This document shows, one piece after another, positions 43,732 through 52,807 of a stretch of 56,896 nt of DNA. Position 1 is the first letter of the stretch; every line of letters starts with the position of its first letter. The stretch comes from Bacteroidales bacterium (GTDB taxonomy: Bacteria > Bacteroidota > Bacteroidia > Bacteroidales > Tenuifilaceae): positions 1-56,896 of the forward strand of contig JANYLA010000084.1 of NCBI GenBank assembly GCA_025361485.1, given 5' to 3'. The translations under genes were made by a program, and so were the position numbers. Under the pieces are notes generated by a model. It was given only the letters and a program-made list of their open reading frames with translations, did not search any database and had not been told where the DNA came from.

Positions 43732-44802
43732 ATGAGAATAAAACTTTTGATTATTCTTTCGCTGGCTTTAATAATCCCGAATTCACTTATATCCCAAACG
43801 AGAAAAGATACAATCCCTTCTTTCTTTGGAGTTTCATATATCCCTTCGTTGAATTGGAAAGTATTCAACTTAAACAATGACGATGGCGACTTTCTTAAAT
43901 ACAAGTTTGATCTTAACTCTCAATCAGTATTCGAAGGAAATTTTAGCATCAATAAAATTGGGATGAGGCTTGGCCTCTCTGCTAATATTGAAAATAATTT
44001 TATCGGGAAAGCATACCGGTATACTGGCTACATTGGCATTAAAAGTTTTTGGTTAAGGGTGCAAAGCTCTCAGGTTTCCGGAACTGTATATTGGTCAGGT
44101 GAAATGCCTTTGGGGGATATGCGCTTTCTCCGTCAATTCAACTTTAGCAATAAATATCTTAATATTGAATTACTTAAAACCTCCAAAGCCTACAAACATA
44201 TGGCAGGTGGTGTAGAAATGAATCGCATATTAGGAACCTATTGGGGAGTTGGTTATACATCTATGGGATTTCCATTAAAATTAAGCACTTTAACGACCCC
44301 TGGAGGCAGAGAAAATCAAAAATTTGGCGTTCCGGCCTTCGATACGCTTTTCACTGCAAAATTCTATACCGTTTGTTTTGGATTCGATTTACTTCGACAA
44401 ATCTGCATGACAAAAGGAAAATACAGTTCAATTCCGGGCAAACCAGCCAACCGTTTTGGAATGTATGCTTCCACTCAAGACAAGATTGGGTTTGGCCCAG
44501 GAAAGGTATCAAACTATGGGATATCAATGGCTGAGGCTTTAAACCCGAACCTGAAAGCAGTTTCAGGCAAAAATTTTTCGTCAATGGTTCATTACACCCT
44601 TTCCGTAGGATTTAGATATATAATCAGGGCTCGCCCCGTTTTGTTTATACTTGCTGGAGGCTATGACTTAGAAGGAGCATCAATTGTAAACTTCGGAGGT
44701 GCGGCCGACACCAATAAAGACTTAGGACTTGAATCGAGTTTCTTTTTTATTAACCATGGGGTGTCCTTTAAATTATACATGTCGTGGATTGGGAAAAATT
44801 AA
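43732..44802 (+). CDS. Putative outer-membrane beta-barrel protein
   Basis: The 356-residue protein has a signal peptide (about 1-22, ending LISQ). The remainder alternates polar and aromatic residues as in a barrel (for example GMRLGLSANIENNFIG and VSFKLYMSW near the end). I recognise no family. It is followed after 140 bases by the PorE-like OmpA protein on the same strand. In type IX secretion loci a PorP/SprF-type barrel often precedes such a protein, but this sequence does not show clear PorP/SprF features, so the link is only positional. Confidence 0.65.
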   Translation: MRIKLLIILSLALIIPNSLISQTRKDTIPSFFGVSYIPSLNWKVFNLNNDDGDFLKYKFDLNSQSVFEGNFSINKIGMRLGLSANIENNFIGKAYRYTGYIGIKSFWLRVQSSQVSGTVYWSGEMPLGDMRFLRQFNFSNKYLNIELLKTSKAYKHMAGGVEMNRILGTYWGVGYTSMGFPLKLSTLTTPGGRENQKFGVPAFDTLFTAKFYTVCFGFDLLRQICMTKGKYSSIPGKPANRFGMYASTQDKIGFGPGKVSNYGISMAEALNPNLKAVSGKNFSSMVHYTLSVGFRYIIRARPVLFILAGGYDLEGASIVNFGGAADTNKDLGLESSFFFINHGVSFKLYMSWIGKN

Positions 44803-44942
44803 AACATACTTTAGGATCATTTAATACTGTGAGAACCCATAAATAAAACTTATTTGGTAGGGTTTTGTAAATTCAATAAAACCAAAAGATTTTTTCATTC
44901 TTTTTTTCTTACCTTTCCATTTAAATTCAATATCTAATAAAA

Positions 44943-47684
44943 ATGTTTAAACGACTGATTATACTGGCCTTCATAGTGCTAACGACCATTGGCGTAAACG
45001 CACAGGAAGTATCAAAAAACGTACAAAAGGCAGATAGAGCCTATGAGGACAATAACTTCAAAAAGGCTTTAGATATTTATCTTAAAGTAACTTCCGAAGA
45101 GGCTTTAACAGCATACATTGCCCGTCAGGTAGGGAATTGCTACCGATTAATTGGCGACATGAACCAAGCGGAGATTTGGTATGAGAATGCAACAAAACAG
45201 GCGAGCCACACTGAGCAAGATTACCAATTGCTTGGCTATGCTCAAAAAGCCAATGGAAAGGATGAACTATCAGCAGAATCACTTGACAAACTTTACGCCT
45301 CACAAAAACTTCCAGAATTTAACACCAATAAATCGGATGCAAATTCATTTGCGGCAAAGCTTCGAAGCGGCTTCTTAACCTTTCGTATTTTTCCGGTAAG
45401 CATAAATAGTCCTGAGGCCGATTTCTCACCCTCAATCTGTCGGGACGCACTTGTATACACATCCTCCCGATTCGATCGGGATTTGGCTCATTACAAACAG
45501 ATAAATCCACAACAGCACCTTAATATCTTTTCTGCAAAACTCAGCAGTAGCGGTGAATTGGGCACGCCATTGGTTTTCTCAAACGAGCTACTAAATCAAC
45601 TTTATACAGGACCAATTACCTTTTCAGCGTCATGCGATACGGCATATTTTGTTCGAAAAACATTCTTAAAAGCTCGAATTGGCGATGAAAAACAAATAGC
45701 AGATAACAACCTTAAAATCCATAGAGCCATTTTCAGCCAAGGCAAATGGATTGACCAAGGTCCTCTAAGCATCTGCTCCGACTCCTATTCAATCGGAGAT
45801 CCAGCTATTAGCCCCGATGGAAAAAGGCTCTACTTCACCTCCGATATGCCCGGTGGAGTTGGTGGTACAGATCTCTACTACCGTGAAATCCGTCCGAACG
45901 GATCTTTTGGCGAAGCGGTTAACCTTGGCATTCGGGTAAACACATCAGGAAATGAGATGAACCCTTTTATTGCTCCTGATGGAACACTTTTCTTTGCATC
46001 GGATAAACTTCCTGGATTTGGAAACCTCGATCTGTTTATTGCTTATCCCACTCCACGCGGATATGATTACGTCACAAACCTTGGATATCCTATAAATGGA
46101 CCTTACGATGATTTTGGGATGGTTTTAACCCAAGCAGGCAATCTTGCGTTCTTCTCATCAAACCGAATTGATGGGATTGGCGATGACGATATTTATAAAA
46201 TCGAAATAGATAAAAAATCAATAGTTCATATCGTAGATGGACAGGTAGTTGATGAAAAAAGTGTCCCTGTAGGTGGTGCAACCATAAAAATACTCGATGA
46301 CAAAACGCTTATAAATACAATTTCAACCGATGCTTCAGGAAAATTTTCATTCAAACTTGACGATGGGCATGAAGTATCGCTTCAAGTAGATTGCCCTAAT
46401 TTTTTCTCAGAAACAAAAACGGTTTCATCATTTGGCCTCGGGCTAAAACCAACTCAAATATTAGCAAAGATTATCTTGAAACAAGATGTTGGATACACTC
46501 TAATGGGAACAATTCTGTCATCAAGCGACGGTTCAATTATCGCGAATGCCCAAGCCATTGCCTATCCTCCCGATACAACAAAATCAGTAATTGGCATTAC
46601 GGATCAACTTGGTCGTTTTAACTATAAACTCTCGAAAGACACCGATTATCGAATTCGTATTTCAAAAGAAGGGTTTGTAAGAAAAGAGTTTTCATTGTCG
46701 ACCAAGAATCGTGAACGAGGCGATATTAACCTAAGTTTACTTTTCGACACCAAGTTAACGGCTCAGGTAAAACCTGGAATTACAGGAACTGTAACCGATG
46801 CAAAAACAACACTTCCTATTACCAACGCTATTATCACGATTAGCACGGTAAATTCACCTCAACCTTTCAAACTTGCAACAAGCATTAATGGATCATTCAT
46901 ACAAGAAAATCTTCCTGAAGGGGGGTATAATATTATGGTTGAAAAAGATGGCTACAAGTCCATGAATATCCCTGTGATGATGGGGAAACAAATAATCAAT
47001 TTAAACAGCAGTTTCAGCTTAGCCCTTGAACCCATTGCAAACACATACACAGCCGTTGGACTAATTACCAATAAAGATGATAATACTCCTTTAACCGATG
47101 TAACCGTTTCGCTTTTGAACAAAACTACCAACGAAAAACTTCTAAAGAAAACCGACGAATTCGGCAGTTTCGACTTTAAAGTGGAACCCGATCGAATCTA
47201 CATTTTAAAACTAGAAAAAGAGAAATTTTTCTCTAAAACACACATGGTTTCTACCCAAGGTGCTGCGGTTGGTATGATTAACCTAAACACCGCCTACGAT
47301 CTCAAAATGGAAGCCATCGTAATGAATAAAGCCATTGAGATACCCAATATTTACTACGATTTGGGTAAAGCAACCATTAAACCCGAAGCGGCTCAGGAGC
47401 TCGACAAGGTGGTGAAACTTCTCAGCGATAATCCAACCATTCAGATTGAGCTCAGCTCCCATACTGATGCACGCGGAAGCGCTGCGCAAAACCTTCAACT
47501 ATCGCAGCAACGCGCCGAGGCAGCCAAGAAATACATAGTATCGAAAGGGATTATGGATTTAAGAATTGTAGCCAAGGGATATGGCGACACCATGATTAAA
47601 AACCGCTGTGCAAAGGGAGTTAAATGCAGCGAGGAGGAGCACGCAGCCAACCGACGAACAGAAATAAAGGTGATTGAATTTTAA
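44943..47684 (+). CDS. PorE-like TPR/PD40/OmpA envelope protein
   Basis: The 913-residue protein has a signal peptide (about 1-20), TPR-like helices (about 25-130), PD40/beta-propeller blades (about 180-420, for example ISPDGKRLYFTSD and IAPDGTLFFASDK), then four carboxypeptidase-regulatory-like units starting near 429, 517, 610 and 700. An OmpA domain (about 801-913) follows, with LSSHTDARGS and NRRTEIKV binding peptidoglycan. This order matches PorE of the type IX secretion system, which anchors the PorKLMN/PorP complex to the cell wall, although PorE has a single regulatory-like domain. It is probably an outer-membrane or periplasmic linker. Mrr follows after 28 bases. Confidence 0.85.
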   Translation: MFKRLIILAFIVLTTIGVNAQEVSKNVQKADRAYEDNNFKKALDIYLKVTSEEALTAYIARQVGNCYRLIGDMNQAEIWYENATKQASHTEQDYQLLGYAQKANGKDELSAESLDKLYASQKLPEFNTNKSDANSFAAKLRSGFLTFRIFPVSINSPEADFSPSICRDALVYTSSRFDRDLAHYKQINPQQHLNIFSAKLSSSGELGTPLVFSNELLNQLYTGPITFSASCDTAYFVRKTFLKARIGDEKQIADNNLKIHRAIFSQGKWIDQGPLSICSDSYSIGDPAISPDGKRLYFTSDMPGGVGGTDLYYREIRPNGSFGEAVNLGIRVNTSGNEMNPFIAPDGTLFFASDKLPGFGNLDLFIAYPTPRGYDYVTNLGYPINGPYDDFGMVLTQAGNLAFFSSNRIDGIGDDDIYKIEIDKKSIVHIVDGQVVDEKSVPVGGATIKILDDKTLINTISTDASGKFSFKLDDGHEVSLQVDCPNFFSETKTVSSFGLGLKPTQILAKIILKQDVGYTLMGTILSSSDGSIIANAQAIAYPPDTTKSVIGITDQLGRFNYKLSKDTDYRIRISKEGFVRKEFSLSTKNRERGDINLSLLFDTKLTAQVKPGITGTVTDAKTTLPITNAIITISTVNSPQPFKLATSINGSFIQENLPEGGYNIMVEKDGYKSMNIPVMMGKQIINLNSSFSLALEPIANTYTAVGLITNKDDNTPLTDVTVSLLNKTTNEKLLKKTDEFGSFDFKVEPDRIYILKLEKEKFFSKTHMVSTQGAAVGMINLNTAYDLKMEAIVMNKAIEIPNIYYDLGKATIKPEAAQELDKVVKLLSDNPTIQIELSSHTDARGSAAQNLQLSQQRAEAAKKYIVSKGIMDLRIVAKGYGDTMIKNRCAKGVKCSEEEHAANRRTEIKVIEF

Positions 47685-47712
47685 AAACTTGAAATGGAGA
47701 TAAGAAACTATT

Positions 47713-48561
47713 ATGAAAGGGCCGCAATTCTTACAATATATTACTCCAATACTGAATATACTTCAAGCCAATGGAGGAGCAGGGAATTCATCTAGCGTTA
47801 TTGACCAAGTTATCGAAAACTTAAGAATAACAGAGGACGATTTGGCTGAAACTACTTCTAACGGACAATCACGGATAAGAAATCAAATTCAATGGGCAAG
47901 ATTTTATTTATTTAAAGGCGGCCTGATTGATAACTCAGAACGAGGAATATGGCGACTGACAAAAGAAGGGCTTGATGCAAAGCACACAGAAATAGACGTT
48001 CATAAAATGTTTAAGGCTGTTCAAGAAAAAGGTGGTAATTCAAAAACAAAGAAAGAAGAAATTCATTCCAAAACGAAATTTGACGACACTGCTACTGAAG
48101 ATGAAGAACATTCAGCAGAGTTATTGAATATTATTAAAAGTATGTCACCCGCAGGATTTGAAAAATTATGCAAAAGACTTTTAACTGAAATTGGTATTCA
48201 TAATATTGTAATTACAGGTGGTGCAGGTGATCAAGGAATTGACGGTTTAGGGTTGGTTAAATTAAACGATGTAGTTAGTTTGAATATAGTATTTCAATGC
48301 AAACGATACAGGGATTCTGTTGTTCCTCACCATGTAAGAGATTTTAGAGGCGCAATGCAAGGCAGAGGTGAAAAGGGGTTAATAATTACCACCGGAAGAT
48401 TTACAAAAGAATCCAAGTATGAAGCAAATAGAGATGGTGTTACTCCAATTGAATTGATTGATGGAGAAAGATTGGTTGAACTATTTGAAAAATACGAACT
48501 TGGTTTAAAACCAGTGACAATTTATGAGATAGATAATGATTTTTTTAAAGGATTCTCATAA
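47713..48561 (+). CDS. mrr: Mrr-family restriction endonuclease
   Basis: The 282-residue protein has an N-terminal winged-helix Mrr_N domain (about 1-90, with NQIQWARFYLFKGGLI and GIWRLTKEG). An acidic linker leads to a C-terminal Mrr catalytic domain (about 140-270). Active-site residues of the PD-(D/E)xK fold are visible: Asp in GDQGIDGLG and the QxK motif in VFQCKRYR. Family members cut modified DNA without a partner methylase (type IV restriction) or respond to stress. No hsd or other defence gene is adjacent. The gene sits between a PorE-like gene and a convergent pirin gene. Confidence 0.93.
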   Translation: MKGPQFLQYITPILNILQANGGAGNSSSVIDQVIENLRITEDDLAETTSNGQSRIRNQIQWARFYLFKGGLIDNSERGIWRLTKEGLDAKHTEIDVHKMFKAVQEKGGNSKTKKEEIHSKTKFDDTATEDEEHSAELLNIIKSMSPAGFEKLCKRLLTEIGIHNIVITGGAGDQGIDGLGLVKLNDVVSLNIVFQCKRYRDSVVPHHVRDFRGAMQGRGEKGLIITTGRFTKESKYEANRDGVTPIELIDGERLVELFEKYELGLKPVTIYEIDNDFFKGFS

Positions 48562-48590
48562 TAAACAGTTCATATCACGCCTCAATTATC

Positions 48591-49451
48591 TCATGGTTTA
48601 TACTTAATAAAATCGCCACGATAGAACTCCTCAAAGGCAGTATCTATCTCATGGTCAGTATTCATTACAATTGGTCCCCTCCAAGCAATCTTTTCATTCA
48701 GCGGCTTGCCTCCAATAAGGATAATTCGGGCTCCATCAGCTCCTGCCTTTATTTCAATATGATTTCCTTTTTCGAGTAAAACGAGCTCTTCGGAGCGCAC
48801 AAAGGCTTCTTGACCCGGAAAAATCGCTACTCCGTCGTAAACATAAGCCATGCAATTATAATCGTCGCTAACATGATATGTAAAAGTAGAATCGGGCCAA
48901 ATCTTAAGATCGAAGTATAGAATATCAGCAAACAAATCTTGAACTGCCCCGCTTAGCTGTTTAAACTTGCCTGAAACAACCTTAACCCTCGATTCATTTT
49001 CTTCAATCAAAGGAATATCGTTGGTTGTGATCTCTCGGTATCGAGGGTTTGTCATTTTATGAGCCTTAGGCAAATTCACCCACAGCTGAAAACCATACAT
49101 CATGCCATTTTGAGGTTTAGGCATCTCCTGATGAATAATTCCGCTTCCAGCTGTCATCCACTGCACATCACCCGATTTAATAGTACCCGAATTACCAAGA
49201 CTATCGCTATGTTCAACTTCACCCTCAAGCATATAGGTTACGGTTTCGATTCCTCTATGTGGATGCCAAGGAAAGCCGGCAATATAATCCTTCGGATTAT
49301 CCGAACCAAAATGGTCAAACAGCAGAAAAGGATCGGTTTCATAACGAGTATCAAAACCGAAAACTCTTTTCAACTTCACCCCTGCCCCTTCCATTGTAGA
49401 ATGAGCTCGTAGAACTTTCTTTACTTTGCAAACCATAGCAGTAAATTTCAT
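48591..49451 (-). CDS. Pirin-family protein
   Basis: The 286-residue bicupin matches pirin. The N-terminal cupin holds the metal ligands in FPWHPHRGIETVTYMLEGEVEHSDS (two overlapping motifs, about 60-82) and the Glu in SGIIHQEMP. A C-terminal pirin domain runs over about 175-280. Pirins are Fe-dependent; some act as quercetin dioxygenases and others as co-regulators, so the role here is open. Met6 is an alternative start. It is convergent with mrr, with 29 bases between the stops. Confidence 0.93.
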   Translation of the reverse strand: MKFTAMVCKVKKVLRAHSTMEGAGVKLKRVFGFDTRYETDPFLLFDHFGSDNPKDYIAGFPWHPHRGIETVTYMLEGEVEHSDSLGNSGTIKSGDVQWMTAGSGIIHQEMPKPQNGMMYGFQLWVNLPKAHKMTNPRYREITTNDIPLIEENESRVKVVSGKFKQLSGAVQDLFADILYFDLKIWPDSTFTYHVSDDYNCMAYVYDGVAIFPGQEAFVRSEELVLLEKGNHIEIKAGADGARIILIGGKPLNEKIAWRGPIVMNTDHEIDTAFEEFYRGDFIKYKP

Positions 49452-49554
49452 TACAAGTTACGCTGTTCAGTATAGATTTCAATGAGAATTGTTGAATTAT
49501 ATTTCAATGTCGTTTAGTTAATGGTTTTAACGCTAGCATGTACTGCGGACTATG

Positions 49555-49583
49555 CCCCATTGTCTTATTGTCTCATTACCCCT
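49555..49583. repeat. Low-complexity CATTGTCT(C/T)ATTA-type stretch
   Basis: CCCCATTGTCTTATTGTCTC is followed by ATTACCCCT, in the 246-base gap before the TPR protein gene. The same words occur at 38741-38758. Confidence 0.45.
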
Positions 49584-49697
49584 CTGATTTACAATAATTC
49601 CACTTATTAACAGTTATGTGTTAATTAAAAGAAGATCATTCGTTAATCTATTCCCTCAATTCTTAGTACTTTTATCGGAATTTCAACGTAATATACT

Positions 49698-52600
49698 ATG
49701 CTAAATCGCAGCCTCAGGTTACTCCTCATATTCATCACATTAGCATGCACTGAAAACATCAGGGCACAGGAATCAACCATTTACACTAACTACGATGCAT
49801 CCTTCCGGAACGGATTAGAATTATACCGTAAAGGTCAGTTTGCCGATGCCCAAAAACAGTTTGAAGGCGTCGCCTTAACTATGGATCAAGGCGCAAGCCA
49901 AATTAAGTCTGATGCAGAATTCTATAGAGCGATGTGCGCCATTGAGCTTACCAACCAGGATGCTGAGCATTTAATTGGTTCGTTCATAAATAGCTATCCC
50001 GAAAGTCAAAAAGTTGACTTTGCTTTCCTCGAAATGGGTAGACTGCGATACAACGAAAAGGATTACAAAAAAGCCTTAACGTGGTTTCTGAAAATTGACC
50101 GAAAAGCATTTAACGCTGAGCAAAAAGCTGATTTGCAATTCATGATTGGCTATAGCCATTTCAACTTAAATGATTTTGAAGCTGCAAGCAGAGCTTTCTT
50201 TGAAATTAAGGACACCGATAATAAATTTTCGTCCCCTGCAACCTACTACTATTCGCATATTGCATATAATCAAAAAAACTACGCGACTGCACTAAAAGGA
50301 TTTCAAAAATTACAGAAAGATGAAACCTTTGCACCAGTTGCACCATTCTACATTGCTCAAATATACTATCTTCAGCATCAATACGATAAAGTAGTTGAAT
50401 TTGCTCCAGCGCTTATCGAAACCGCATCGGCAAAAAGAGCCCCTGAAATCGCACGATTGGTTGGCGATTCGTACTATCGATTAAAAGAGTACGAAAAAGC
50501 GCTACCCTACTTTGAAAAATACCTCGAGAAAGCTCAAAACATCACCCGCGAAGATTACTATTTAGTGGGTTACGCATACTACAAGGCGCTGAAATATGAG
50601 CTAGCAGCAAAAAATCTTGAAAAGGTCTCGACTGAAGAGGATTCTTTAAGCCAAAATGCCAATTACCATTTGGCCGATTGTTACCTTAAGGCGAACGATA
50701 AAAACAAAGCACGTCAAGCTTTAGCATTGGCCTCAAAAACCAATTTTGATGCAGTAATCAAAGAGGATGCGCTTTTCAACTACGCAAAGGCTACCTACGA
50801 GTTGCTTTACTCACCTTTTAACGAGGCGATTGATGCATTTAAAAAGTATATCGAAACGTATCCAAACACTTCAAGAACCGACGAAGCCTATAACTACCTA
50901 GTTTTGGCTTACTCCAATACTCGAAACTACAAAGATGCATTGGAATCGCTCGAAAAAATTAAAGTTCAGGATGCAAGCATGAAGCGAGCCTTCCAACGGG
51001 TGGCATTTTTTAGAGGTCTTGAACTATTTCAAAATCTCAACTACAACGAGGCTATTCAGAAATTTGATTTATCGCTAAAATACCCCGACTTTAATAGAAC
51101 AATCCTTGCGCAAACCCTATACTGGCAAGCGGAATCATACTATCGGAACGAGAATTATCAAAAAGCATTTGATACTTACAATCAATTCCTTGTTTCGTCA
51201 GGTGCATTTGGTTTACCCGAATACAATTTGGCTCATTACAACCAAGGTTACACCTGCTTTAAGCAAAAAAAATACGACGATGCCATTGTTTGGTTTAGGA
51301 AGTACACAGATATAACCAAAAATGAGAAGAATCAGTTTGTTGGCGATGCTTTTAACCGAATTGGTGATTCGTACTTTATCCAACGAAAATACTGGACTGC
51401 AATTGAATACTACGATAAATCAATAGCAAAGAACACTTTAGATGTTGATTATGCTACTTTTCAACGCGGATTCTCGCTAGGTCTTGTTGATAGACCACAG
51501 AAAGAGATTGAAACGCTTCAAAAGTTAGTCAGCACCTACCCCCAATCAAATTATATTGATGATGCAATTTTCGAAATTGCTGAAAGCAACCAGAACCTAA
51601 AAAACTATAACGAAGCGATTAAATATTATCAAATAATTGAGAAAGATTATGCAGGAAGCAGCTATCATGTAAAAGCACTCGTTCAGCTTGGATTAATTTA
51701 CTTCAATCAGGACAAAGTTGACAGCTCTTCAATCTATTACAAGCGAGTTGTAGAGGAATATCCCGGAACAACTGAAGCAAAAAACGCACTTGTTGGAATC
51801 AAAAACATTTATGTTGATAAGGGTGATGTTGATGCCTATTTCGCCTATACAAGCCAACTTGGCAACTTTGCAAATATGAGTTTAGCTGAAAAGGATTCAC
51901 TCTCCTACATAGCCGCTGAAAAGCTTTACATGAGTGGCGATTGTGAGAAGTCAACAGCCGTTTTAGGTAAATACATTGCTGATTATCCAAAAGGAAGTTT
52001 CATCCTAAATGCAAACTTCTACATTGGCGATTGTTACTATCGTAAAGGTGAAAAGGAGAAGTCGCTTGAGGCGCTGACTCAGGTAATTCAGCGACAAAAA
52101 AACGACTTTACTGAGCAAGCACTTTTAATGTCGGCTCAAATCTACTTCGACAAAGCCGATTACCCTAAAGCCTACGAAACTTACGATAAGCTCGAAAACC
52201 AAGCTGAAGTTAAATCGAACCTACTCACTGCTCGATTAGGCAAACTTCGCTCCGCTTCAGGCATGAAAAAGGACGAAGATGTTATCGTTTCAGCAAACAA
52301 GGTTTTGCTTACTGAAAAATTACCCCTTGAAATTGAACGCGAAACACGATTCAAATTGGCCATTGCACTTATGCAATCGAACAAATTAAAAGAATCGTTC
52401 GATGAGTTTGCCAAGGTTGCCAACGATTTAAAAACCAAGGAAGGGGCAGAAGCGAAATATCATCTTGCCGAGATTGAATATACACTTGGTAATTATGACA
52501 AAGCTGAGAAAGAGGTATTCTCATTCTCCGAGAAAAATACACCTCACAGCTACTGGCTAGCCAAAAGTTTCATCCTCCTTTCAGATGTCTACACTAAAAA

Positions 52601-52796
52601 GGAAGATTTATTCCAAGCCAAAGCAACCTTACAAAGCGTTATGGATGGATATGCTGTTCCTGATGATGGAATTATTGACCTCGCATCGGCAAAGTTAAAC
52701 ACATTGATTAAAGCGGAAAAGGGAAAAATACCAATCGAAACTCAGGATACAATTCAGATTAAATCCAAGCGATCACAACACATCACTACATTTTAG
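49698..52796 (+). CDS. Large exported TPR protein
   Basis: The 1032-residue protein has a signal peptide (about 1-24, ending IRAQ). Nearly all of the rest is TPR-type helical repeats (for example FADAQKQFEGV, YKKALTWFLKID, YEKALPYFEKYLEKA and YDDAIVWFRKYTD), in the YbgF/BamD-like style with about 35-residue periodicity and no enzymatic domain. It probably scaffolds a complex in the periplasm or on the outer membrane. The stop is 11 bases before the outer-membrane protein gene at 52808, indicating an operon. I do not recognise a named orthologue. Confidence 0.85.
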   Translation: MLNRSLRLLLIFITLACTENIRAQESTIYTNYDASFRNGLELYRKGQFADAQKQFEGVALTMDQGASQIKSDAEFYRAMCAIELTNQDAEHLIGSFINSYPESQKVDFAFLEMGRLRYNEKDYKKALTWFLKIDRKAFNAEQKADLQFMIGYSHFNLNDFEAASRAFFEIKDTDNKFSSPATYYYSHIAYNQKNYATALKGFQKLQKDETFAPVAPFYIAQIYYLQHQYDKVVEFAPALIETASAKRAPEIARLVGDSYYRLKEYEKALPYFEKYLEKAQNITREDYYLVGYAYYKALKYELAAKNLEKVSTEEDSLSQNANYHLADCYLKANDKNKARQALALASKTNFDAVIKEDALFNYAKATYELLYSPFNEAIDAFKKYIETYPNTSRTDEAYNYLVLAYSNTRNYKDALESLEKIKVQDASMKRAFQRVAFFRGLELFQNLNYNEAIQKFDLSLKYPDFNRTILAQTLYWQAESYYRNENYQKAFDTYNQFLVSSGAFGLPEYNLAHYNQGYTCFKQKKYDDAIVWFRKYTDITKNEKNQFVGDAFNRIGDSYFIQRKYWTAIEYYDKSIAKNTLDVDYATFQRGFSLGLVDRPQKEIETLQKLVSTYPQSNYIDDAIFEIAESNQNLKNYNEAIKYYQIIEKDYAGSSYHVKALVQLGLIYFNQDKVDSSSIYYKRVVEEYPGTTEAKNALVGIKNIYVDKGDVDAYFAYTSQLGNFANMSLAEKDSLSYIAAEKLYMSGDCEKSTAVLGKYIADYPKGSFILNANFYIGDCYYRKGEKEKSLEALTQVIQRQKNDFTEQALLMSAQIYFDKADYPKAYETYDKLENQAEVKSNLLTARLGKLRSASGMKKDEDVIVSANKVLLTEKLPLEIERETRFKLAIALMQSNKLKESFDEFAKVANDLKTKEGAEAKYHLAEIEYTLGNYDKAEKEVFSFSEKNTPHSYWLAKSFILLSDVYTKKEDLFQAKATLQSVMDGYAVPDDGIIDLASAKLNTLIKAEKGKIPIETQDTIQIKSKRSQHITTF

Positions 52797-52807
52797 ATTT
52801 TACAGCG

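Noticed and set aside
43414-43904. Two minus-strand frames in the 43.4-43.9 kb region
   Set aside because: One lies in the intergenic gap and one overlaps the outer-membrane protein start. Neither has a domain, a signal sequence or plausible composition.
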